A DNA stretch of 64,000 bases from NCBI GenBank assembly GCA_963848495.1, contig CAWKDV010000002.1, forward strand, positions 682,001 through 746,000. The letters are read 5' to 3'. The notes under the pieces are model-generated. The model was not told the origin of the DNA. It made no database searches and was given only the letters and a program-made list of their open reading frames with translations. This document shows positions 56,430 to 64,000 of this stretch, piece after piece (within the stretch, counting starts at the first letter, position 1; the number at the start of each line of letters is the position of its first letter). This DNA comes from JAICJR01 sp963848495. GTDB lineage: Bacteria; Actinomycetota; Thermoleophilia; Solirubrobacterales; Thermoleophilaceae. The position numbers were made by a program, and so were the translations under genes.

Positions 56430-56463
56430 GGGGGCGGGCCCCTCAGTAAACGGGTCCGCCCTC
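56430..56463 (+). promoter_or_regulatory. 12-bp hairpin between tuf and rpsJ
   Basis: GGGGGCGGGCCC (56430-56441) and GGGTCCGCCCTC (56452-56463) form a 12-bp stem with two G-U pairs around a 10-nt loop. No T-run follows. It ends 21 nt before the rpsJ start. It could be a weak terminator, a processing site or part of an S10-operon leader. Confidence 0.6.
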
Positions 56464-56484
56464 CGTGTGTCCGAAGGAAAAGCA

Positions 56485-56808
56485 ATGGCAGCGATAACCC
56501 AGAACAAGATCCGCATCCGGCTCAAGGCGTATGACCACTCGGCGATCGAGACGGCCGCCAAGGAGATCGTCGAGACGGCCGAGCGCACGGGTGCATCCGT
56601 ATCCGGGCCGGTGCCGTTGCCCACCGAGAAGAACGTCTACTGCGTGATCCGCAGCCCGTTCAAGGACAAGGACTCGCGCGAGCACTTCGAGATCCGCACC
56701 CACAAGCGGCTCATCGACATCCACCAGCCCACGCCGAAGACCGTCGACTCGCTCCAGCGGCTCGACCACCTTCCGGCTGGTGTCGACATCCAGATCCAGC
56801 TGGTCTGA
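56485..56808 (+). CDS. rpsJ: 30S ribosomal protein S10
   Basis: The 107-residue S10 has Ile-Arg-Ile-Arg-Leu-Lys-Ala-Tyr-Asp-His and Pro-Leu-Pro-Thr, Phe-Glu-Ile-Arg-Thr-His-Lys-Arg. GAAGGA lies 6 nt before the ATG at 56485. It heads the S10 operon and also takes part in NusB-dependent antitermination in other bacteria. Confidence 0.96.
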   Translation: MAAITQNKIRIRLKAYDHSAIETAAKEIVETAERTGASVSGPVPLPTEKNVYCVIRSPFKDKDSREHFEIRTHKRLIDIHQPTPKTVDSLQRLDHLPAGVDIQIQLV

Positions 56809-56815
56809 GGCGGTC

Positions 56816-57442
56816 ATGGCGGCACTGCTCGGACGCAAGATCGGGATGACCCAGTTGTTCGGCCAGGACGGCAAGGTGGACCGGGTCACCGTGATCGAGG
56901 CGGGCCCCTGTCACGTCACGGCCATCCGCACCGAGGAACGCGACGGCTACGCCGCCGTGCAGCTCGGCTTCGCGGAGGTCAAGGAGAAGGCGCTCACGAA
57001 GGGCGAGCTCGGCCACCTCAAGAAGGCCGACGCCCCGCCGCTCCGCCACCTCGCCGAGTTCCGCGGCGAAGCGGGCGAGCTCAAGGTCGGCGACACCGTC
57101 ACGGTCGAGACCTTCGAGAAGGGTCAGACCGTCAAGGTCGCCGGCACCTCGAAGGGCAAGGGCTTCCAGGGCACGGTCAAGCGGCACAACTTCAGCCGCG
57201 GCCCGGTCACGCACGGCTCGCACAACGTGCGCGCGCCGGGCTCGATCGGCGCCTCCGCCACCCCCTCGCGCGTGTTCAAGGGCATCCGCGGCCCGGGCCA
57301 GATGGGCAACAAGCGCGTCACCCAGCGCGGCCTCGAGATCGTCGACGTCATCGCCGAAAAGAACCTGCTGCTGGTCCGCGGCTCCGTGCCCGGCCCGCGC
57401 GGTTCCACGATCGAGATCAGGAGCGACGTGCGCCATGGCTAA
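56816..57442 (+). CDS. rplC: 50S ribosomal protein L3
   Basis: The 208-residue L3 starts at the ATG at 56816 (Met-Ala-Ala-Leu-Leu-Gly-Arg-Lys-Ile-Gly-Met-Thr-Gln). The conserved loop with Gly-Lys-Gly-Phe-Gln-Gly-Thr-Val-Lys-Arg-His and Gly-Ser-Ile-Gly-Ala-Ser that reaches the peptidyl transferase centre is present. It overlaps rplD by 8 nt. Confidence 0.96.
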   Translation: MAALLGRKIGMTQLFGQDGKVDRVTVIEAGPCHVTAIRTEERDGYAAVQLGFAEVKEKALTKGELGHLKKADAPPLRHLAEFRGEAGELKVGDTVTVETFEKGQTVKVAGTSKGKGFQGTVKRHNFSRGPVTHGSHNVRAPGSIGASATPSRVFKGIRGPGQMGNKRVTQRGLEIVDVIAEKNLLLVRGSVPGPRGSTIEIRSDVRHG

Positions 57443-58085
57443 GCCCACCGCCGAGCTGCTCGGCCAGAAGACCGGCAAGGCCGACCTCGACGAGGCCGTC
57501 TTCGGGGAGGCCTTCCACATGGCGCTCGTACACGAGACCGTGCGCGCGGAGCTCAACGCCCGCCGCCGGGGCACGTCCTCGACGCTGACGCGCGGCGAGG
57601 TCGCCATGACCGGCGCAAAGGCCTTCCGCCAGAAGGGCACCGGCCGTGCCCGTGCAGGCGCGCTCTCCACACCACAGCGCATCGGCGGCGGCATCGCGTT
57701 CGGCCCCAAGCCGCGCGGCTACACCGTCAAGGTCAATCGCAAGGCCCGGCGCAAGGCGCTGCGGGCGGCGCTGTCGCTGCACGCTGAGCGCGGCACGCTC
57801 GCGGTCGTGGACCCCTCGGCGTTCGACGAGCCCTCCACCAAGAAGGCGGCGGAGGCGCTGGCCGGCTTCGGCCGGGGCCGTGCGCTCGTGCTGCTCGCGC
57901 CCGAGGGCGAGGAGGCCTGCGCGAAGTCGTTCCGCAACATCGCGGGCGTCAAGGTTCTGCCGGCCGAGGCCGCCGGCGTCGCCGACGTGATCGGCGCCGC
58001 CCGGCTCGTCGTCTCGCAGGCCGCGATCGACCGGCTCAGCGAGCTCGCCGCGCCGTCCGAGCGGTCGACCGGAGGCGAGTCGTGA
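57435..58085 (+). CDS. rplD: 50S ribosomal protein L4
   Basis: The 216-residue L4 has the tunnel loop region with Gln-Lys-Gly-Thr-Gly-Arg-Ala-Arg-Ala-Gly and Gly-Gly-Gly-Ile-Ala-Phe-Gly-Pro-Lys. It lines the exit tunnel, and in some bacteria it represses the S10 operon. It overlaps rplC and rplW by 8 and 4 nt. Confidence 0.96.
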   Translation: MAKPTAELLGQKTGKADLDEAVFGEAFHMALVHETVRAELNARRRGTSSTLTRGEVAMTGAKAFRQKGTGRARAGALSTPQRIGGGIAFGPKPRGYTVKVNRKARRKALRAALSLHAERGTLAVVDPSAFDEPSTKKAAEALAGFGRGRALVLLAPEGEEACAKSFRNIAGVKVLPAEAAGVADVIGAARLVVSQAAIDRLSELAAPSERSTGGES

Positions 58086-58378
58086 ACCCGCGCAGCGTGA
58101 TCATCCGGCCGATCGTGTCCGAGAAGAGCTACGCGCTGCTCGCGGCCAACAAGTACACCTTCCGCGTCCACGACGACGCCCACAAGACCCAGATCCGCCA
58201 GGCGGTGGAGGAGATCTGGAGCGTGCGCGTGCTCGAGGTGCGCACGATGAGCGTCAAGTCGAAGCCCAAGCGGCGCGGCGTGCACTTCGGTCGCACGCGC
58301 GAGTGGAAGAAGGCCGTGGTGGAGCTCCACCCGGACGACACCATCGAGCTCTTCGAGGGCCAGGAGCTGGGGGAGTAG
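58082..58378 (+). CDS. rplW: 50S ribosomal protein L23
   Basis: The 98-residue L23 starts with GTG overlapping the rplD stop. It shows Ile-Ile-Arg-Pro-Ile-Val-Ser-Glu-Lys-Ser and Lys-Tyr-Thr-Phe-Arg-Val. It is the docking site for trigger factor and SRP at the tunnel exit. Confidence 0.96.
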   Translation: MNPRSVIIRPIVSEKSYALLAANKYTFRVHDDAHKTQIRQAVEEIWSVRVLEVRTMSVKSKPKRRGVHFGRTREWKKAVVELHPDDTIELFEGQELGE

Positions 58379-58381
58379 GCG

Positions 58382-59215
<834 letters not shown>

Positions 59216-59254
59216 GTAGATGCCCCTTCCCCGACCCCCGCACCCACGGATGAC

Positions 59255-59350
59255 GCTGCAAACCTTCGCTGGACCGGCGTCCTCGGGCTGGCCAATGGCT
59301 TCCGGCATTGACTGCGCCCTGCGTCCTTGGCCAGCTCGGTTTTCGCGCCC
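59255..59350. repeat. Single copy of the palindromic repeat family in the rplB-rpsS spacer
   Basis: The 169-nt spacer contains GCTGCAAACC (59255-59264), GGCGTCCTCGG (59276-59286), an inner dyad CAATG/CATTG, CCCTGCGTCCTTGGCCAG and CGGTTTTCGCGCCC. The order matches the elements after rpsG and in the rpsQ-rplN spacer, but the inner palindrome differs. The rpsS ribosome site AAAGGAG follows at 59371. No gene is seen. Confidence 0.8.
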
Positions 59351-59384
59351 CCGCGGGCACGCGGGCCAGGAAAGGAGCATCTAA

Positions 59385-59663
59385 GTGTCGAGATCTTCGA
59401 AGAAGGGACCGTGGGTCGAGGAGCGCCTGATTGGGCGCATCGAGGCGATGAACTCCGCCGGCACCAAGCAGATGCTCAAGACCTGGTCGCGGACCTCCAC
59501 GATCTTCCCCGAGATGGTGGGCCACACCATCGCCGTCCACGACGGCCGCAAGCACGTGCCCGTCTTCGTCTCCGAGTCCATGGTCGGTCACAAGTTGGGC
59601 GAGTTCGCGCCCACGCGCCTGTTCCGCGGCCACGCCGGCTCCGACAGGGCGAAGATGCGATGA
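59385..59663 (+). CDS. rpsS: 30S ribosomal protein S19
   Basis: The 92-residue S19 starts with GTG behind AAAGGAG. It reads Ser-Arg-Ser-Ser-Lys-Lys-Gly-Pro-Trp-Val and contains Val-Gly-His-Thr-Ile-Ala-Val-His-Asp-Gly-Arg-Lys-His-Val-Pro. It binds 16S rRNA in the 30S head. It overlaps rplV by 4 nt. Confidence 0.96.
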   Translation: MSRSSKKGPWVEERLIGRIEAMNSAGTKQMLKTWSRTSTIFPEMVGHTIAVHDGRKHVPVFVSESMVGHKLGEFAPTRLFRGHAGSDRAKMR

Positions 59664-60472
59664 CCGAGGAAGAGAAGACAAGCGGGGCGGAGCCCGAGGA
59701 GACGCCGGAGGCGGCAGCCGAGGAGGCGCCGAAGCCTCGGCGTCGGCGCAAGCAGCCTGCGGCTGAGAGCGCAGAGGCGCAGAGCGCAGAGGCGCAGACC
59801 GAGGCCCCGGCCGCCGAGGAGGCGCCCAAGCCGCGGCGCACTCGTCGCAAGAAGGCTGACGAGAGCGCAGAGGCGCCGAGCGCAGAGGCGCAGGAAGAGG
59901 CCGTCGCCGAGCAGCCCGCCGAGGTTGAGGAGCCCGAAGAGGCCGAGGAGCCCGAAGAGGCCGAGGAGGCTGACGAGGCTGAGGCTGAGGCTGAGGAGGA
60001 CGAAGCCGACGAGGGCGAGGAGCCCGAGGCCGGGGAGAAGCCTCGCCGCGGCCGGCGGCGCTCGTCGGAGACGGCGGCTCCGGCGCCCGAGCCCGTGCAC
60101 CGGAAGTCTCCCGCGCCGCGCGACGAGCAGGGCATGGTCGTCGTCCGCGCCCAGGCCAAGTACGTGCGCTGCGCGCCGCGCAAGGCCCGCCTGGTGGTCG
60201 ACCACATCCGCGGAAAGACGGTCGACGACGCACGTGCCATCCTTCTTCACACGCCGCGAGCGGCGGCCCAGGACGTTCTCAAGCTTCTGGAGTCGGCCGT
60301 GGCCAACGCGGAGAACAACCACGAGCTCGACGCCGAGGACCTCGTGGTCCGCAAGGTCTACGTCGACGAGGGTCCGACGCTCAAGCGGTATCGACCACGC
60401 GCGCTCGGCCGCGCGACCCGCATCCGCAAGCGCACGAGCCACATGACCATCCAGCTTTCGCCGAAGGAGTAG
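59660..60472 (+). CDS. rplV: 50S ribosomal protein L22 with a 158-residue acidic N-terminal extension
   Basis: The L22 core occupies residues 159-270 (Val-Arg-Ala-Gln-Ala-Lys-Tyr-Val-Arg-Cys-Ala-Pro-Arg-Lys-Ala-Arg to His-Met-Thr-Ile). The first 158 residues are low complexity: repeated Ser-Ala-Glu-Ala-Gln units, short basic Pro-Lys-Pro-Arg-Arg patches and a long Glu/Ala run (about residues 88-125). The ATG at 59660 overlaps the rpsS stop, which supports translation of the extension. An internal ATG at 60134 could give a core-only form. Two 33-bp words in the extension are shared with the rplJ tail. Confidence 0.93.
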   Translation: MTEEEKTSGAEPEETPEAAAEEAPKPRRRRKQPAAESAEAQSAEAQTEAPAAEEAPKPRRTRRKKADESAEAPSAEAQEEAVAEQPAEVEEPEEAEEPEEAEEADEAEAEAEEDEADEGEEPEAGEKPRRGRRRSSETAAPAPEPVHRKSPAPRDEQGMVVVRAQAKYVRCAPRKARLVVDHIRGKTVDDARAILLHTPRAAAQDVLKLLESAVANAENNHELDAEDLVVRKVYVDEGPTLKRYRPRALGRATRIRKRTSHMTIQLSPKE

Positions 60473-60481
60473 CCAGACACC

Positions 60482-61342
60482 ATGGGTCAGAAAGTCCATC
60501 CGGAGGGCCTGCGGGTCGGCTACATCCACGACTGGAAGTCGAGCTGGTTCAACGAGCGCGAGTTCTCGGACTACCTGCTCGAGGACATCCACATCCGCGA
60601 GCACATCGAGAACAAGCTCGCCCACGCCGGCCTCTCCGACATCACGATCAAGAAGAACTCGAGCGAGGTCGAGGTCAACATCCACACGGCCCGGCCGGGC
60701 ATCGTGATCGGCAAGTCCGGTAGCGAGGTGGACGCGCTGCGGCGCGAGCTCCACAAGATGACCGGCAAGTCGGTGAAGGTGAACATCCTCGAGATCAAGC
60801 GGCCGGAGCTCGACGCCAAGCTGGTCGCGCAGTCGGTCGCCGAGCAGCTGCAGAACCGGGTTGCCTTCCGGCGCGCGATGAAGCGTGCGCTCACATCGGC
60901 GATGCGCTCGGGTGCCAAGGGCGTCCGCATCCAGGTCTCGGGCCGCCTGGGCGGCGCCGAGATGGCGCGCACCGAGGGCTACTCCGACGGGCGCGTCCCG
61001 CTGCACACGCTGCGCGCGGACATCGACTACGGCTTCTACGAGGCCCGCACCACCTTCGGCCGCATCGGCGTGAAGGTGTGGATCAACAAGGGCGAGATCA
61101 TGCCCTCGGGCTTCGCGCAGGACCTCACCCAGATCGAGGCGCCCCAGCAGGCCACGCCGGGCTCCGGCGGCGGCCCGGGCGGCCGCGACGGCGGTGGCCG
61201 TGGCGGGCGCGACGGAGGTCGCGGAGGTCGCGGCGGCGGTCCCGGTGGGGGTCGCGGCGGACGCGGCGGCGGTCCCGGTCGTGGCGGTCCGCGTGGCGGT
61301 GGCGGCCGCGGTGGTGGCGGCGGCGGTGGAGGAAGGAACTAG
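60482..61342 (+). CDS. rpsC: 30S ribosomal protein S3 with Gly/Arg-rich C-terminal tail
   Basis: The 286-residue S3 begins Met-Gly-Gln-Lys-Val-His-Pro and has the KH domain with Val-Ile-Gly-Lys-Ser-Gly-Ser-Glu. The core ends near residue 220. Residues 226-286 are almost only Gly, Arg, Asp and Pro, with repeated Gly-Arg-Gly-Gly and Gly-Arg-Asp-Gly-Gly units, similar to RGG boxes of RNA-binding proteins. It lies 9 nt after rplV and 3 nt before rplP. Confidence 0.95.
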   Translation: MGQKVHPEGLRVGYIHDWKSSWFNEREFSDYLLEDIHIREHIENKLAHAGLSDITIKKNSSEVEVNIHTARPGIVIGKSGSEVDALRRELHKMTGKSVKVNILEIKRPELDAKLVAQSVAEQLQNRVAFRRAMKRALTSAMRSGAKGVRIQVSGRLGGAEMARTEGYSDGRVPLHTLRADIDYGFYEARTTFGRIGVKVWINKGEIMPSGFAQDLTQIEAPQQATPGSGGGPGGRDGGGRGGRDGGRGGRGGGPGGGRGGRGGGPGRGGPRGGGGRGGGGGGGGRN

Positions 61343-61345
61343 CCG

Positions 61346-61765
61346 ATGCTGCAGCCCAAGCGCGTAAAGCACCGCAAGCAGCACCGCGGCCGCATGCCCG
61401 GCAACGCCAAGGGCGGCGTGCGCGTGGAGTTCGGTGAGTACGGCCTGAAGACACTCGAGCGCGGCTGGATCACCAACCGCCAGATCGAGGCTGCCCGAAT
61501 CGCCATGACGCGCAAGATCAAGCGAGGCGGCAAGGTCTGGATCAACATCTTCCCGGACAAGCCCGTCACGGCCAAGCCCGCGGAGACCCGCATGGGCTCC
61601 GGCAAGGGCTCGCCCGAGGGCTGGGTCGCAGTGGTCAAGCCGGGCCGCGTGATGTTCGAGCTGGCCGGCGTGCCTGAGCCGCTCGCCCGGGAGGCCATGC
61701 GGCTGGCCGGCCACAAGCTTCCGGTCAAGACGAAGTTCGTCGTCCGCGAGGGGGCCGACGAGTGA
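61346..61765 (+). CDS. rplP: 50S ribosomal protein L16
   Basis: The 139-residue L16 reads Met-Leu-Gln-Pro-Lys-Arg-Val-Lys-His-Arg-Lys and has Gly-Lys-Gly-Ser-Pro-Glu-Gly-Trp-Val-Ala. It contacts tRNA at the A site and helps 5S rRNA assembly. It overlaps rpmC by 4 nt. Confidence 0.96.
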   Translation: MLQPKRVKHRKQHRGRMPGNAKGGVRVEFGEYGLKTLERGWITNRQIEAARIAMTRKIKRGGKVWINIFPDKPVTAKPAETRMGSGKGSPEGWVAVVKPGRVMFELAGVPEPLAREAMRLAGHKLPVKTKFVVREGADE

Positions 61766-61983
61766 AGCGCACGAACGTGAACGAGCTGCAGGACCCCGAG
61801 CTCGTGGAGTTCATCGACAACAGGCGCCAGGAGCTGTTCAACCTGCGCTTCCAGCACGCCACCGGCCAGCTGGAGAACACCTCGAGGCTGCCGCAGACCA
61901 AGCGTGAGCTGGCGCGGGGCCTCACCGTCGCGCATGAGCGCGGGATCGACGTCGAGAGAGAGTTGAAGCGACAGAAGCAATGA
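61762..61983 (+). CDS. rpmC: 50S ribosomal protein L29
   Basis: The 73-residue L29 starts with GTG overlapping the rplP stop. It is a two-helix protein with Leu-Phe-Asn-Leu-Arg-Phe-Gln-His-Ala-Thr-Gly-Gln-Leu. It overlaps rpsQ by 4 nt. Confidence 0.94.
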   Translation: MKRTNVNELQDPELVEFIDNRRQELFNLRFQHATGQLENTSRLPQTKRELARGLTVAHERGIDVERELKRQKQ

Positions 61984-62729
61984 TCGAAGAAGAGCAGAAC
62001 GAGCAGGCGCCGGAAGAGGCGCCCGAGGAGACGGCACCCGCCGAGGAGCCGCAGGCCGAGGCCGCCCCCGAGGAGGAGGCAGCCGCAGAAACGCCTGCCC
62101 CCGCCGCGGAGGAGGAGCCCGCCGTGGAAGAGGAGCCGGCCGCGGAGGAGGAGCCCACCGTGGAAGAGGAGCCGGCCGCGGAGGAGGAGCCCGCTGCGGA
62201 GGAGGAGCCCGCCGCCGAGGCGGCCCCCGCTGCTGCGGCGCCGGCTGTCGAGGAGGAGCCCGCGGAGGTGCTTCATCCGAAGGAGGCTCGCCGCCGCAAG
62301 CGCTCCGCCCACGAGGGCGAGGCGCGGCCGTCGCGTACGCCCGAGGAGCGCGCCGCCGAGCGCGCCGAGGCTCGGCGTTCTCGCGCCGTCGTGCGCCGCC
62401 GCTACCGCGAGCGCCAGAAGGCCAAGGATGCGGCCGCGCCCAAGCAGCCCGCGCCCCAGGTCGAGGCCAAGGAGCACGGCCCGGGCCGGCCGCGCGTGCG
62501 CCAGGGCGTCGTCGTCTCGGCCAAGCCGGACAAGACGATCACCGTGCGCATCGACGTCGCGCGCCGCCACCGCGCCTACAAGAAGATCGTGCGCGAGTCC
62601 TCCACGCTGCATGCCCACGACGAGCGCAACGAGGCCGGCGAGGGCGACACGGTGCGCGTGATCGAGTCGCGGCCGCTCAGCCGCACCAAGCGCTGGCGGC
62701 TGGTCGAGGTCCTGGAGCGTGCCCGATGA
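61980..62729 (+). CDS. rpsQ: 30S ribosomal protein S17 with a ~168-residue charged N-terminal extension
   Basis: The S17 core lies at about residues 169-249 (Arg-Gln-Gly-Val-Val-Val-Ser-Ala-Lys-Pro-Asp-Lys-Thr and Leu-Ser-Arg-Thr-Lys-Arg-Trp-Arg-Leu-Val). Residues 1-96 are Glu/Ala/Pro-rich and include six tandem hexads of the type Glu-Glu-Glu-Pro-Ala-Val/Ala at 44-79. Residues 101-156 are strongly basic. S17 is normally about 80-90 residues, so the protein is nearly three times the usual size. The ATG overlaps the rpmC stop, which supports this start. Confidence 0.93.
   Translation: MIEEEQNEQAPEEAPEETAPAEEPQAEAAPEEEAAAETPAPAAEEEPAVEEEPAAEEEPTVEEEPAAEEEPAAEEEPAAEAAPAAAAPAVEEEPAEVLHPKEARRRKRSAHEGEARPSRTPEERAAERAEARRSRAVVRRRYRERQKAKDAAAPKQPAPQVEAKEHGPGRPRVRQGVVVSAKPDKTITVRIDVARRHRAYKKIVRESSTLHAHDERNEAGEGDTVRVIESRPLSRTKRWRLVEVLERAR
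62109..62216 (+). repeat. In-frame 18-bp tandem repeat in the rpsQ extension
   Basis: Six in-frame 18-bp units encode Glu-Glu-Glu-Pro followed by Ala-Val, Ala-Ala or Thr-Val (residues 44-79). Alternate units are more similar, giving a 36-bp higher-order period. Such repeats can change number by slippage and so alter the length of the acidic domain. Confidence 0.75.
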
Positions 62730-62760
62730 CGACCTCCACTCACTTCACCGGCACTTGCGC

Positions 62761-62852
62761 GGCTGCGAACTCTGCGCCTGGAGGCGTCCTCGGTCGCGCG
62801 AATAGCGCTGCTATTCGCCGCTCCCTGCGTCCTTGCCAGGCTTGGTTCTCGC
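62761..62852. repeat. Single copy of the palindromic repeat family in the rpsQ-rplN spacer
   Basis: The 160-nt spacer carries GGCTGCGAAC (62761-62770), GGCGTCCTCGG (62783-62793), a perfect 9-bp palindrome GCGAATAGC-GCT-GCTATTCGC (62798-62818), CCCTGCGTCCTTGCCAG and GGTTCTCGC. The frame elements match the repeats at 51211 and 59255 while the inner stem has a different sequence. No gene is seen in the spacer and no clear ribosome site for rplN stands out. Confidence 0.82.
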
Positions 62853-62889
62853 TCGCCCAAGCACCGGCGAAGCTCGCGGAGGCCGTCCG

Positions 62890-63258
62890 ATGATCCAGGC
62901 TGAGACCAGACTCAAGGTCGCCGACAACACCGGCGCGCGCGAGATCCTGTGCATCCGCGTCAGCGGTGGCTCGCGCCGCCGCTACGCTGGAGTCGGCGAC
63001 ATCATCGTCGGCACCGTCAAGCAGGCCATCCCGCACGGGTCGGTCAAGAAGGGCGAGGTGGTGCAGGCGGTGGTCGTGCGGACGAAGAAGGAGTTCGGCC
63101 GCGAGGACGGCACCTACATCGCCTTCGACGAGAACGCTGCCGTCCTGATCGACCCGCAGAACAACCCGCGCGGCACCCGCATCTTCGGCCCGGTGGCCAG
63201 GGAGTTGCGCGAGAGGAACTTCATGAAGATCGTGAGCCTCGCGCCAGAGGTTCTCTAA
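62890..63258 (+). CDS. rplN: 50S ribosomal protein L14
   Basis: The 122-residue L14 starts at the ATG at 62890: Met-Ile-Gln-Ala-Glu-Thr-Arg-Leu-Lys-Val-Ala-Asp-Asn-Thr-Gly-Ala. It ends with Phe-Met-Lys-Ile-Val-Ser-Leu-Ala-Pro-Glu-Val-Leu, as is usual. It forms an inter-subunit bridge. The stop TAA overlaps the rplX ATG. Confidence 0.96.
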   Translation: MIQAETRLKVADNTGAREILCIRVSGGSRRRYAGVGDIIVGTVKQAIPHGSVKKGEVVQAVVVRTKKEFGREDGTYIAFDENAAVLIDPQNNPRGTRIFGPVARELRERNFMKIVSLAPEVL

Positions 63259-63590
63259 TGGCACTCAAGATCCGCAAAGACGACACAGTGATCGTGATCT
63301 CCGGCAAGTCAAAGGGCCGGAAGGGTCGCGTGCTGCGCGTCGACCCGAAGAACGAGCGGGTCTATGTGGAGGGCGCCAACATCGTCAAGCGCCACCAGCG
63401 CCCCCGCACGCTGCGCGACACACAGCGCGGCGGCGAGATCGGCGGAGTGATCGAGAAGGAGGGTCCGATCCACATCAGCAACGTGATGCTGGTGGACCCG
63501 AAGGGCGGCAAGGCCACCCGCGTGCGGGTCACGCGCGACGGCGGACGGCGCGTGCGCGTGGCCGCGAAGTCCGGGGAGGCCATCGACTGA
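63258..63590 (+). CDS. rplX: 50S ribosomal protein L24
   Basis: The 110-residue L24 has the KOW motif near the N-terminus (Asp-Asp-Thr-Val-Ile-Val-Ile-Ser-Gly-Lys-Ser-Lys-Gly-Arg-Lys-Gly-Arg-Val). It is an early assembly protein of the 50S subunit. It overlaps rplN and rplE by one base each. Confidence 0.95.
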   Translation: MALKIRKDDTVIVISGKSKGRKGRVLRVDPKNERVYVEGANIVKRHQRPRTLRDTQRGGEIGGVIEKEGPIHISNVMLVDPKGGKATRVRVTRDGGRRVRVAAKSGEAID

Positions 63591-64000
63591 TGGCCGTAGC
63601 CGAGCCCAAGATCAACCCTCGCCTCAAGGCGCGCTACTACGAGGCGATCCGTCCTCAGCTCCAGGAGCGCTTCCGCTACACGAGCATCATGCAGGCCCCG
63701 CGCATCCAGAAGATCACGCTCAACATGGGCGTGGGCGAGGCCAAGACGGACACCAAGCTCCTCGACGCCGCCGGCGAGCAGCTGGGCACGATCGCCGGGC
63801 AGAAGCCGAACATCCGGCGCGCCCGCAAGTCGATCGCCAGCTTCAAGATCCGTGACGGCATGCCGATCGGCGTGGCGGTCACGCTCCGTGGCGCCCGCAT
63901 GTGGGAGTTCCTCGACCGGCTGATGTCGGTGGCGATCCCTCGCATCCGCGACTTCCGCGGCCTCAACCCGCGCTCGTTCGACGGCCGCGGCAACTACTCG
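63590..64000 (+). CDS. rplE: 50S ribosomal protein L5 (partial at window end)
   Basis: The first 137 residues of L5 are present: Lys-Ala-Arg-Tyr-Tyr-Glu, Ile-Gln-Lys-Ile-Thr-Leu-Asn-Met-Gly-Val-Gly-Glu-Ala and Gly-Leu-Asn-Pro-Arg-Ser-Phe-Asp-Gly-Arg-Gly-Asn-Tyr. The frame is open at the right edge. It binds 5S rRNA. The ATG overlaps the rplX TGA. Confidence 0.95.
   Translation, partial: MAVAEPKINPRLKARYYEAIRPQLQERFRYTSIMQAPRIQKITLNMGVGEAKTDTKLLDAAGEQLGTIAGQKPNIRRARKSIASFKIRDGMPIGVAVTLRGARMWEFLDRLMSVAIPRIRDFRGLNPRSFDGRGNYS

Overview
The window is GC-rich bacterial DNA that looks actinobacterial. The evidence is the codon use, the order rpmG-secE-nusG-rplKAJL-rpoBC-rpsLG-fusA-tuf-S10 operon, frequent GTG and TTG starts, and beta/beta' subunits of 1182 and 1354 residues. 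The long acidic extensions on several ribosomal proteins and the dense glycosyltransferase content would fit a deep-branching actinomycete such as Thermoleophilia. That is an inference, not a demonstrated placement. No tRNA, rRNA, CRISPR array, transposase or phage gene was found.

Positions 1 to about 25,260 form a surface or extracellular polysaccharide locus made of short blocks on alternating strands. It holds the parts of a Wzx/Wzy-type pathway: a polyprenyl-phosphate sugar transferase that starts the chain (15565), GT2, GT4, GT8 and GT26 glycosyltransferases, a flippase (7871), an O-antigen ligase/polymerase-like membrane protein (20008) and a Wzz-like chain-length protein (21416). Decorating enzymes include a sulfotransferase, an FkbM methyltransferase, two further sugar O-methyltransferase types, class I methyltransferases, an acyltransferase-3 and a hexapeptide acyltransferase. 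A GH13 alpha-glucosidase and an asparagine-synthase-like protein without a glutaminase cysteine open the locus. At least three genes here carry what look like single-base insertions.

Positions 25,240 to 34,880 are a stress and regulation segment. It contains a lon-hxlR-ohr operon with a perfect 17-bp operator-like palindrome at its head, one more glycosyltransferase, a divergent marR / O-methyltransferase pair with repeated operator-like elements, a Crp/Fnr regulator and a multi-sensor histidine kinase.

Positions 34,880 to 64,000 are the transcription and translation core: rpmG, secE, nusG, rplK, rplA, rplJ, rplL, rpoB, rpoC, then rpsL, rpsG, fusA, tuf and the S10 operon from rpsJ into rplE, which is cut by the window end. 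Non-ribosomal genes interrupt it: an antisense SMP-30 gene between rplL and rpoB; panE, a HAD protein, a NIPA-like transporter and a DUF302 protein between rpoC and rpsL; and an NTF2-like and a membrane protein between rpsG and fusA. The spacers carry unusual structure: a heptamer-built hairpin (nusG-rplK), an L10-type leader, paired direct repeats before rpoB, an attenuator-like leader before fusA, and a dispersed palindromic repeat family, which is amplified to five tandem copies after rpsG and present singly in the rplB-rpsS and rpsQ-rplN spacers. SecE, L10, L22 and S17 carry Glu/Ala-rich disordered extensions and S3 ends in an Arg-Gly-rich tail.
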